Part shown: piece after piece, positions 18,525 to 26,182 of the stretch | Layout of the letters: every line of letters starts with the position of its first letter | Numbering within the stretch: position 1 is the stretch's first letter | From: Lachnospiraceae bacterium | GTDB taxonomy: Bacteria; Bacillota; Clostridia; Lachnospirales; Lachnospiraceae | Direction: 5' to 3' | DNA: 64,000 nucleotides | Assembly: GCA_024684215.1 (NCBI GenBank) | Contig: JAIKXH010000124.1 | Span: 1 to 64,000, forward strand | Position numbers and translations under genes: made by a program | Notes under the pieces: generated by a model | What the model was told of the DNA's origin: nothing | Database searches by the model: none | What the model saw: only the letters and a program-made list of their open reading frames with translations

Positions 18525-19683
18525 GCTTGAAATTTATATTCATGTTCCATTTTGCGTACAGAAATGCAAATATTGTGATTTCCTTTCTTTTCCAAAGGGA
18601 AAGGAAATCCAATATGAATATCTGTGTGCGCTGTTAAAAGAAATAGAAAGTTTTAAACAAACGGAAGCAGCACATGAGCTTAAAGAAGCTCATATTGTTA
18701 CTTCCGTTTTTTTTGGCGGCGGAACACCGTCTTTGTTTGAAAGCGATTGGATAGACAGAATATTAAATACCATAAGAAAAAATTTTGATATAGACTCTGA
18801 TGCGGAAATAACATTAGAATGTAACCCCGGTACAATTTCAGAGGGCTATTTAAAAAGTATTAGAAAAGCCGGAGTAAACAGGTTGTCTATAGGTCTTCAG
18901 AGCGCTTTGGACAAAGAACTAAAAAACATAGGCAGAATTCATACATATCAGGATTTTTTAAATACATATGATGATGCCGTAAAAGCCGGATTTACCAATA
19001 TCAATGTGGATATAATATCTGCTCTTCCAAATCAAAAAAAGGAAGATATAGATAAGACCCTTGAAAAGATTCTAAGCCTGAATCCAACACCTAAGCATAT
19101 TTCCGCATACAGTTTAATATTGGAGCCGGGAACGGAATTTATGAAACTTTATGAAAAAGGTGAGCTTGTGCTCCCGGACGAAGATGAAGAGAGGGCTTTT
19201 CACTGGAATATAATAGATACTTTAAATAATCGGGGCTATGAGCTTTATGAACTCTCAAACATGGCGATTCCCGGGTATGAATGCAGACACAATATTGGTT
19301 ATTGGACCGGAAAAGAATATATAGGCTTTGGACTTGGTGCAGCTTCATACGTAGGTGATCTGAGATTTTCAAATACAAGATCTTTGGATGAATATTTAAA
19401 GTCTTTTTCCGGTGGAAATATAGGTCCGATATATTCAGAATCTGAAAGACTAACCGGCGGTGATAAAATGTCTGAATATATGTTTTTGGGACTCAGACTG
19501 ACCAGAGGAATTTCTGCTGTAGATTTTAATATTAAATTCGGTCAAGAAATAATGGATATTTTTGGACCGGCAATAGAAAAGCACTTAGATGAAAAACTTC
19601 TAGAAAGAGACGGAGATATGATTAGACTGACGCGCAAAGGGCAGGACGTTGCAAACTACGTTTTCGCAGACTTTATTATATAA
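18508..19683 (+). CDS. hemW: Radical SAM heme chaperone HemW / coproporphyrinogen III oxidase-like protein
   Basis: 391 residues. The radical SAM cysteines C16, C20 and C23 lie in VPFCVQKCKYCDF; FGGGTPSLF, RLSIGLQSALDKELKNIGR and the HNIGYWTGKEYIGFGLGA stretch are HemW hallmarks. HemW inserts or delivers heme rather than oxidising coproporphyrinogen; older annotation calls it an oxygen-independent oxidase. The start overlaps the previous gene by 17 nt without a clear ribosome site, which suggests translational coupling. A second, different member of the wider family (hemZ) is encoded near 29 kb. Confidence 0.9.
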   Translation: MQTASELEIYIHVPFCVQKCKYCDFLSFPKGKEIQYEYLCALLKEIESFKQTEAAHELKEAHIVTSVFFGGGTPSLFESDWIDRILNTIRKNFDIDSDAEITLECNPGTISEGYLKSIRKAGVNRLSIGLQSALDKELKNIGRIHTYQDFLNTYDDAVKAGFTNINVDIISALPNQKKEDIDKTLEKILSLNPTPKHISAYSLILEPGTEFMKLYEKGELVLPDEDEERAFHWNIIDTLNNRGYELYELSNMAIPGYECRHNIGYWTGKEYIGFGLGAASYVGDLRFSNTRSLDEYLKSFSGGNIGPIYSESERLTGGDKMSEYMFLGLRLTRGISAVDFNIKFGQEIMDIFGPAIEKHLDEKLLERDGDMIRLTRKGQDVANYVFADFII

Positions 19684-19697
19684 GCTTTATGTTTGTC

Positions 19698-19755
19698 TTA
19701 TTTGAAATATCTGTTTTGTTTATTTGAAAAACCTGTTTTATTATCTGAATTACTG
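19698..19755 (+). repeat. 22-bp tandem repeat, 2.6 copies
   Basis: Copies at 19698-19719 and 19720-19741 share TTATTTGAAA...CTGTTTT and differ at 4 positions; a decayed third copy covers 19742-19755. The block starts 14 nt after the hemW stop. The rest of the gap to 19869 is AT-rich with nothing else recognised. Confidence 0.75.
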
Positions 19756-19869
19756 CCATGCGATACTTGATTTTATTTATGCATTTATTATATAATCTAA
19801 ATTGTCAGATTATTTTATCGTATTAAAACTTTAAAATGTGAAAAATAATTCAAAGGCGGGAGCAGATAG

Positions 19870-20985
19870 ATGAAATTTGTCAGAATGGAAAATCTCAAAA
19901 CGGGAATGAGACTGGCCAGACCGATTTATTCTAAAAGCGGCGTTTTACTTTTTGAACGAGATTCACAGCTATCGTCTTCGGCTATAGAGAGCGTGAAAAA
20001 TTTCGGACTTTTGGGGATCTATATTTTGGAGCCCGCTGAGCCGCTTCCTCCGATGTCAGATGAAGATAAAGAGTTTGAGAGATTCCAGACCATGATGGTC
20101 GCATCCATTCAGGATGAACTTGAACGCATTATAAATACCAAACATTCAAAAAATATCTTAAACGTAGCGACGCAAATTATACGTAGCTACGGTCATGTTG
20201 AAAATAAGATTAATTTTTATCAGAACCTTCGAAGCAGAGATGATTTTGTTTCCAGACATTCATTAAACGTAGCAATGTTGTGTGTGCTTATGTCACACAT
20301 ATTAAATCTTCCGCGTGATGAGCAGCAAAGACTCGTTTTTGCGGCTTTGGTACATGATATCGGAAGGTTAAAATCAAAGAATGAAGCGATTTTCGACGTT
20401 ACCGCCGATCAGGAACTAAAGGATGCTTTATACAGAGAGACAACTTCGGCATATGACATTATAGAAGAGGTATTTGCTACCGAAGGGCCGATGATAAAGC
20501 GTATCTGTAATCAGGCATTAAGAGTACAAAAGGACAAGGAAGACGGTAAAGAAGAAACTATTCCCATGGACAGAATGGTAATAGGATCAAAGATTCTTCT
20601 CGTAGCCAATGTTTATGATGAAAAAACCGCTATGAACTTAAGCGGTGAGAGTGAATCAGAAGTTAAAGCAATCAAGGAATTTTTGGACCACCCGGAAATA
20701 TATGACAAGGATGTGGTAAATGCCTTAATTGCTTCAATAAATATCCTTTTCCCGGGTGTTAGCGTAGAGCTTTCTACCGGAGAGAAAGCACTGGTTCTTA
20801 CTGAAAATGTGTTTAATATCTTGCAACCCACAGTGCTTTGCTTCAAGGATAATTCAATACTTGACATGTCACTTAAGGCAAATAATGATATCTATGTTAT
20901 GGATATAATGAAAACTCTTGATAATCGTTATATTATGGACACAGATAAATTAAAAAATTTAACCGGGGGTACTGAAAATGCTTGA
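19870..20985 (+). CDS. Degenerate HD-GYP domain protein
   Basis: 371 residues. The N-terminal 65 residues resemble the small domain that precedes many Lachnospiraceae HD-GYP proteins (LKTGMRLARPIYSKSGVLLF). The HD core has RHSLNVAMLCVLMS and the metal-binding pair in ALVHDIGRLK, but the following HHE...DGxGYP motif that names the family is absent: where it should be the sequence reads NQALRVQKDKEDGKEE. The C-terminal region (SINILFPGVSVELSTGEKA) is the usual small beta domain. Cyclic-di-GMP hydrolysis is therefore doubtful; the protein may bind the nucleotide or serve as a regulator. It overlaps pilT by 8 nt, suggesting control of pilus retraction. Confidence 0.75.
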   Translation: MKFVRMENLKTGMRLARPIYSKSGVLLFERDSQLSSSAIESVKNFGLLGIYILEPAEPLPPMSDEDKEFERFQTMMVASIQDELERIINTKHSKNILNVATQIIRSYGHVENKINFYQNLRSRDDFVSRHSLNVAMLCVLMSHILNLPRDEQQRLVFAALVHDIGRLKSKNEAIFDVTADQELKDALYRETTSAYDIIEEVFATEGPMIKRICNQALRVQKDKEDGKEETIPMDRMVIGSKILLVANVYDEKTAMNLSGESESEVKAIKEFLDHPEIYDKDVVNALIASINILFPGVSVELSTGEKALVLTENVFNILQPTVLCFKDNSILDMSLKANNDIYVMDIMKTLDNRYIMDTDKLKNLTGGTENA

Positions 20986-22033
20986 TATCGAAGAAGTTCT
21001 TAAAAAAGCAAAGGAAGCAGGAGCTAGTGATGTACATATCACTGTAGGTATTCCGCCCAAAATGCGTGTAAACGGAAATCTTATCACAATGGATGAATAT
21101 CAGAAGATGCTTCCCGCTGATACTCTTGATGTCGTACTCAATATTACCAGTGAGTCTCAGAGAGCTAAGTTCGAAGAGCGTGGTGAGTTCGATATGTCTT
21201 TCTCTATTCCTAATGTCGGACGTTACAGAGTAAACCTTTATCACCAGAGAGGCTCCGCAAGCTTGGCGTTCCGTTTGGTAGGAACAGTGGTTCCCACCGC
21301 AGAGAGCCTTGGAGTTCCCCCTTCAGTAATGGAACTTTATCAGAGGAAGAGAGGACTCGTACTTGTTACGGGACCCACCGGAAGCGGTAAGTCAACCACT
21401 CTTGCGGCTATAATCGATAAGATCAACAATTTCCGTGATGCACATGTAATCACTCTTGAGGATCCTATTGAGTACCTGCATCAGCACAAGATGTCAATGG
21501 TTAACCAAAGAGAGATAGGACTTGACTCAAATAATTATGCAAATGCACTTAGAGCCGCACTTCGTGAAGACCCTGATGTTATCCTTGTAGGAGAGATGAG
21601 AGACTTCGAGACTATAAGTGTTGCCATCACTGCTGCAGAGACCGGACACCTGGTGCTCTCAACACTTCATACAATCGGAGCCGCAAGTACCGTAGACCGT
21701 GTAATCGATGTATTCCCTCCTCATCAGCAGCAGCAGATTAGAGTTCAGCTTGCTAATGTACTTGAGGCAGTTGTATCACAGCAGCTTATTCCTACAGCAG
21801 ACGGAAAAGGCCGTGTAGCTGCATTTGAGGTTATGCATGCAAACCATGCTGTCAGAAACCTTATCCGTGAAGGTAAGTCACATCAGCTTGCATCCGTTAT
21901 GCAGACAAACCGTAAACTTGGTATGATTACTATGGATGAGGCAATACAGCAGCTTTACTATGATGGAAAGATCGACAGGGAGCAGGCAATCAACTTCTCC
22001 CAGGATCCAGATGCTATGGAGATGAAGCTTTAA
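20978..22033 (+). CDS. pilT: Type IV pilus retraction ATPase PilT
   Basis: 351 residues. The hexameric ATPase depolymerises pilin for twitching and DNA uptake, at the inner face of the membrane. Present are Walker A GPTGSGKST (about residue 132), Asp box TLEDPIEYLHQH, Walker B REDPDVILVGEMRD, His box GHLVLSTLHT and the PilT-specific VRNLIREGK near the C-terminus. It is coupled to the HD-GYP-like gene by an 8-nt overlap. No pilin or assembly genes are in the window, but the competence genes dprA and comM lie just beyond on the other strand. Confidence 0.95.
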   Translation: MLDIEEVLKKAKEAGASDVHITVGIPPKMRVNGNLITMDEYQKMLPADTLDVVLNITSESQRAKFEERGEFDMSFSIPNVGRYRVNLYHQRGSASLAFRLVGTVVPTAESLGVPPSVMELYQRKRGLVLVTGPTGSGKSTTLAAIIDKINNFRDAHVITLEDPIEYLHQHKMSMVNQREIGLDSNNYANALRAALREDPDVILVGEMRDFETISVAITAAETGHLVLSTLHTIGAASTVDRVIDVFPPHQQQQIRVQLANVLEAVVSQQLIPTADGKGRVAAFEVMHANHAVRNLIREGKSHQLASVMQTNRKLGMITMDEAIQQLYYDGKIDREQAINFSQDPDAMEMKL

Positions 22034-22040
22034 TAATTTT

Positions 22041-22113
22041 GGCATTACATCTTTTGCCAAATCAGGGTATTAAATCTTTTGCCAATCAAGGCATTACATT
22101 TTTTGCCAATACG
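22041..22113. repeat. 24/25-bp tandem repeat, three copies, overlapping the comM stop
   Basis: Copies at 22041-22065, 22066-22089 and 22090-22113 each follow the pattern GGCATTACATCTTTTGCCAA with small changes. Each unit contains TTGGC/TTGCCAA arms, so each can fold. The third copy encodes the last residues of ComM. It lies between convergent pilT and comM and may act in termination. Confidence 0.85.
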
Positions 22114-23632
22114 AGGGATTTGGTCTAAAGGATGCGGCTTCATAGAGATGCTTAATCTGTATTTCTTCCGATTCATCGAGATCGGCAAGTGTGCGTGAAA
22201 TCCTAAGCATTCTGTGGTATGAGCGCAGACTGAGTGAAAGCTTCTCGTAAAGGGTCTCGGCCAAGGCTTTTTCCTTTTCTCCGAGATGGCAGTATTTTTC
22301 TATATCGGAACCTTTTAGTTCGCTGTTAAAGCGGTACGCAGTATTTGCGTATCGCTTTTTTTGCATATTTCTGGCAGATATAACCTTTTGTCTCATTTCA
22401 AGGCTGCTCATGGTATTGTTTCCGGCTTTCATATCCGAGAGCTTGATTGGTGTCATTTCCACGCACAAATCAATACGATCCAAAACCGGTCCCGAAATTT
22501 TTCCCAGATATCTTTTAATCTCGGGTTCCGTACAGTTGCATTTATTCCTGTCGGGATAATATCCGCAAGGGCAGGGATTCATAGCACATACCAGTAAGAA
22601 ATCGGCAGGAAATTCGACTTGATAATTCACCCTAGATATATGTACCTTTTTATCCTCTATCGGTTGCCTCAATGCATCCAATGTATGTCTGTCGAACTCG
22701 GTGAGTTCATCCAGAAACAGAACCGATCGGTGTGCCAGCGTGACGGCTCCGGGCTTTGGCGTAGCCCCACCTCCCAACAGGCCGTGAACGGTTATGGAAT
22801 GGTGAGGCGCTTCAAAGCCCCTGCTTTTTATAAGGGCTTTTTTATCGGACAGCTTTCCTGCAACCGACATTATAGTTGTCATTTCGATTTTCTCTTTTTC
22901 CGAAAGAGGGGGTAATATTCCCGGTATGCACTTTGCTATTAGGGATTTACCCACCCCCGGAGGGCCGCTCATAAGCATGCTGTGAAAGCCGGCGGCCGAA
23001 ATGATCGAAGCTCTTTTTGCAGTCTCTTGGCCGCTTACCTGTATAAAATCGTACTCCGGAGAAAGAAGGTCGTCTGATTCCGAATCATCCGTATATTCAG
23101 GTGAATCTAAAGGAGCTGAATTGGGATCCTTTAAATAGTTGTAGACAGATGAGATATCTGTCGCACAAAGGATATTTATTCCTCTTATCAGTGTCGCTTC
23201 GCCGGCATTTCCGGCAGGAACTATAATATTTTTTACACCTAAGCTCGAAGCTTTTGCCACAACGGGTAATACACCCTTTACAGGCTTTACTTCTCCGTTA
23301 AGTCCAAGTTCACCTATCATCCAGGTGTCTCTTATTATTTCGGTTTTAAGCTGCCCGGAAGATATCAGTATTCCAACTGCAATCGGCAGATCGAGACCGG
23401 TTCCGTCTTTCCTGAGGTCGGCAGGATACAGATTTACCGTTATTTTCGAAAGAGGAGCTCCCAGACCTGAATTCTTAAGGGCTGTAAATACTCTGTCTTT
23501 TGCCTCCTTTATTTCGGCTCCCGGAGATCCCACAACAGAAAATGATGGCAAGCCCGGAGATACATCCACTTCTACGTTTATAGGTATGGGGTCCACACCT
23601 AATACAGAACATGATGTTATATTACAATACAT
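22094..23632 (-). CDS. comM: YifB/ComM-type Mg-chelatase-like AAA+ ATPase
   Basis: 512 residues. An N-terminal Lon-protease-like fold (about 1-170, with SFSVVGSPGAEIKEAKDRV) is followed by the AAA+ core with Walker A SGPPGVGKSL (about 218), Walker B VLFLDELTEF and an arginine-finger region, then the C-terminal Mg-chelatase domain containing LRSYHRMLRISRTLADLD. ComM of Vibrio is a branch-migration helicase in natural transformation. It lies 23 nt downstream of dprA on the same strand, which supports a recombination or competence role. The C-terminus is encoded by a copy of the tandem repeat. Confidence 0.92.
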   Translation of the reverse strand: MYCNITSCSVLGVDPIPINVEVDVSPGLPSFSVVGSPGAEIKEAKDRVFTALKNSGLGAPLSKITVNLYPADLRKDGTGLDLPIAVGILISSGQLKTEIIRDTWMIGELGLNGEVKPVKGVLPVVAKASSLGVKNIIVPAGNAGEATLIRGINILCATDISSVYNYLKDPNSAPLDSPEYTDDSESDDLLSPEYDFIQVSGQETAKRASIISAAGFHSMLMSGPPGVGKSLIAKCIPGILPPLSEKEKIEMTTIMSVAGKLSDKKALIKSRGFEAPHHSITVHGLLGGGATPKPGAVTLAHRSVLFLDELTEFDRHTLDALRQPIEDKKVHISRVNYQVEFPADFLLVCAMNPCPCGYYPDRNKCNCTEPEIKRYLGKISGPVLDRIDLCVEMTPIKLSDMKAGNNTMSSLEMRQKVISARNMQKKRYANTAYRFNSELKGSDIEKYCHLGEKEKALAETLYEKLSLSLRSYHRMLRISRTLADLDESEEIQIKHLYEAASFRPNPSYWQKM

Positions 23633-23655
23633 TTTTCCCCCCGTATTTTATATAT

Positions 23656-24804
23656 TTATTTAAAGACTCTGACATAGGATCCCTGTCCTATCTGTGATAT
23701 ATGACCGTCTATGAGAAGCTGCATTAAGAGCATTGACAAGGTTGCATAGTCAAATTCCGGAAGCTTTAAAGAAAGCTCGTCGGCGGTAATTGGAGACAGT
23801 GACAGGCTTTCAAGAACCTTCTTTTCCTCACCGGAAATATCAAGATTTTCCTCATTTCCGCTAAATCCTCTGTGCTTTTTTTTGGTATCTTCGGATAATT
23901 GCAGCGGTTTAAAATGACCTGTTTTGGGATGGTATTCTCCTTCCTTTTTTGCTTCAAATAACTCCGAAAGCTCACAAAGGAAAATCTCCGGAGAGAGAAA
24001 TACATTTGCGCCCTGACCTATTAGGGCGTTACAACCGTCACTAAGTCTATCGGTGATGCGCCCTGGGACAGCAAATACCTCGCGCCCTTGCTCTAAAGCC
24101 ATATCGACAGTAATGAGAGTACCGCTTTTTTGCCGGGCTTCTATAACTATTACAGCATCGCACAGACCACTGACTATGCGGTTTCTTGGCGGAAAATTGA
24201 TAGGCAGGGCCTTGGTGCCGGGTTTGTAGGTGGATATGATGCACCCGTCCTTTTTAAGCTTTTCGTATGTGTCAAGGTTAGATGCAGGGTAGCATATGTC
24301 TACGCCGCTCCCCAAAACAGCGGCAGAGTAACCGCCCGAGTCCAAAGCGGCTCTCTGGGCTATGCCGTCTATTCCTCGTGCTAATCCGCTGATTACCTGA
24401 ACTCCGCTTTTGGCAAGGTATGTTCCTATGGTTTTTGCTATATAGGCTCCGTAATCCGAGCAATCTCTTGCGCCGATCACAGCTACGGACGGTAGCTTTT
24501 TGTCCGGCAATTTTCCGTAATACCAAAAGCCCAGAGGCGGATCGGAGATTTTTTTCAGAATAAGGGGATATTCTTCGTCGTAAATCGATACGAATGAGTA
24601 ATGGTTATCTTTATCCTCATAATCTGCCTTCATGAGATTTTTAAACATGCTCGGCTTAAGCAAAGAAGCAAGCGTTTTTTCATCGGCTGAAAACAGGTTT
24701 TCGGCACTTCCGAAATGATTTATTATATCTATTCCCAATCTGCCGTTAAAGGATGGCACAGAACACAATTTTTTTATAAAGTACAATTCATTTTCTTTTA
24801 TCAT
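23656..24804 (-). CDS. dprA: DNA-processing protein DprA
   Basis: 382 residues from ATG 24804, which has GGGGGA just in front; in-frame codons further upstream lack a ribosome site. The Rossmann-like DprA core shows GARDCSDYGAYIAKTIGTYL, SGLARGIDGIAQRAAL, LGSGVDICYPASN and VIVIEARQKSGTLITVD. A winged-helix tail (about 320-382) closes the protein. DprA loads RecA on incoming single-stranded DNA during transformation. It is transcribed ahead of comM. Confidence 0.95.
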   Translation of the reverse strand: MIKENELYFIKKLCSVPSFNGRLGIDIINHFGSAENLFSADEKTLASLLKPSMFKNLMKADYEDKDNHYSFVSIYDEEYPLILKKISDPPLGFWYYGKLPDKKLPSVAVIGARDCSDYGAYIAKTIGTYLAKSGVQVISGLARGIDGIAQRAALDSGGYSAAVLGSGVDICYPASNLDTYEKLKKDGCIISTYKPGTKALPINFPPRNRIVSGLCDAVIVIEARQKSGTLITVDMALEQGREVFAVPGRITDRLSDGCNALIGQGANVFLSPEIFLCELSELFEAKKEGEYHPKTGHFKPLQLSEDTKKKHRGFSGNEENLDISGEEKKVLESLSLSPITADELSLKLPEFDYATLSMLLMQLLIDGHISQIGQGSYVRVFK

Positions 24805-24981
24805 TTTTCCCCCGATCACGCCCAAAGGCTAGGGCAAATAATAGCGGTTTAAGCAGCCCGGAGTCAATATGTAAAAGCCGACAAGATATTGCATGGCGAT
24901 TTGGATTAAGTGCATAAATATTTTGATGAAAAAAGCCTCTATGACGCGTGGTAAAGGTATTTTTAGCGACTGCATCCCCTC

Positions 24982-25010
24982 TTGTCTTAACGGACATTTT
25001 GTTATATACT
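24982..25010 (+). promoter_or_regulatory. Putative promoter for the SEC-C protein
   Basis: TTGTCT (24982-24987), a 17-bp spacer and TATACT (25005-25010), 53 bp before the start codon. Confidence 0.55.
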
Positions 25011-25063
25011 AGATGTTGTATTTTTTCAAATAAAAATAATATTACACAGAGGTGAATAAAAGT

Positions 25064-25567
25064 ATGGCACTTTTAGAGCAGTGGCGCGAAGTAGCGTATA
25101 ACGAAAATATCGATCAGAAGAAGCTTCAGGCTCTTTGGGCAAAGTATTTCCAGGATGAAAAGGAAATCTATTCTCAGCTTCTTAAAAATCCGGATGATGT
25201 AGTTTCGGGAAGCGTTAAAGAACTTGCCGAGAAATATAATGTAACAATTATGACCATGACCGGTTTCCTTGACGGCATCAACGACAGCTTAAAGGAAAAG
25301 AATCCTATTGAAGAGATGGACGAGGACACGGTGGTTTCTCTCGGTTTTGATAAAGAGCTCCTTTACAAGAATATGGTAGGAGCTGAAGCCGATTGGCTTT
25401 ACAATCTTCCCGAGTGGGACGACATATTCGACGAGAATACCCGCAAAGCCCTTTACAAAGAGCAGAAATCATCCACCACAATCGTTAAGGAAGCAAAGAT
25501 TTATCCCAATGATCCTTGCCCTTGCGGAAGCGGTAAAAAGTACAAGAAGTGCTGCGGAAGAAAGTAA
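25064..25567 (+). CDS. SEC-C zinc-motif protein
   Basis: 167 residues. A helical region (1-140) precedes a C-terminal SEC-C zinc-binding motif, [16 protein letters not shown], as at the end of SecA. Such proteins are often accessory to secretion or translation-linked processes, but this particular family is uncharacterised. The start is ATG 25064; GTG 25052 lies inside the ribosome site AGAGGTG. A weak AGGGCT/AGCCCT hairpin (25575-25601) follows the stop. Confidence 0.8.
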   Translation: MALLEQWREVAYNENIDQKKLQALWAKYFQDEKEIYSQLLKNPDDVVSGSVKELAEKYNVTIMTMTGFLDGINDSLKEKNPIEEMDEDTVVSLGFDKELLYKNMVGAEADWLYNLPEWDDIFDENTRKALYKEQKSSTTIVKEAKIYPNDPCPCGSGKKYKKCCGRK

Positions 25568-25639
25568 TTGTTAAAGGGCTAACCCGATGAGGGAGAGCCC
25601 TAATTCTTTTAAGAAGGTTTTTAGGGAGGTTTATTCTAA

Positions 25640-26164
25640 ATGAAAAAGCTTGAGGAGTATATCAGAACAATTCCGGATTTTCCCGAGAAGGGCATAATGT
25701 TCAGAGACGTTACCAGCGTACTTGAAGATGCCGAAGGATTTAAGCTTGCAATCGATACAATGACCGATCTTGTCAAGGATTTACAGATTGATGCCATAGT
25801 CGGAGCAGAGTCCAGAGGATTCATTTTCGGCGCACCCATTGCGTACAATATGAACAAGCCTTTCTGCCTTATACGCAAAAAGGGAAAGCTTCCTTGCGAG
25901 ACTATAGAAGAGACTTATGATCTTGAATACGGAACCGCAACCATTGAGATTCACAAGGACTCAATCAAACCGGGACAGAAGGTACTTTTGGTAGATGACC
26001 TTATTGCTACGGGCGGAACCACAGAAGCTATGATAAAGCTTGTAGAAAAGCTCGGCGGCGAGGTTGTTGGTGTTGTTGTACTTATCGAACTTGCCGGTTT
26101 AAAGGGCAGGGAGAAAATTGCCGGCTATCGTCTTGATGCGGCTGTTACTTACGAAGGAAAATAA
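25640..26164 (+). CDS. apt: Adenine phosphoribosyltransferase
   Basis: 174 residues, standard length. It converts adenine and PRPP to AMP (purine salvage). The sequence has IPDFPEKGIMFRDVT near the start, VGAESRGFIFG, the Apt-typical RKKGKLPCET and the PRPP-binding VLLVDDLIATGGT (about residues 115-127). An AGGGAGG ribosome site lies upstream. The relA gene follows 18 nt later, an arrangement (apt-relA) common across Firmicutes. Confidence 0.97.
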   Translation: MKKLEEYIRTIPDFPEKGIMFRDVTSVLEDAEGFKLAIDTMTDLVKDLQIDAIVGAESRGFIFGAPIAYNMNKPFCLIRKKGKLPCETIEETYDLEYGTATIEIHKDSIKPGQKVLLVDDLIATGGTTEAMIKLVEKLGGEVVGVVVLIELAGLKGREKIAGYRLDAAVTYEGK

Positions 26165-26182
26165 TTATCAGAGGTTAATTGT

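Noticed and set aside
22041-22113. Three regularly spaced repeats that could suggest a small CRISPR array
   Set aside because: Units are contiguous with no unique spacers, and one unit encodes the end of comM; it is a tandem duplication.
24788-24997. Short minus-strand frame upstream of dprA
   Set aside because: No ribosome site, it overlaps the dprA start, and its composition is not protein-like.
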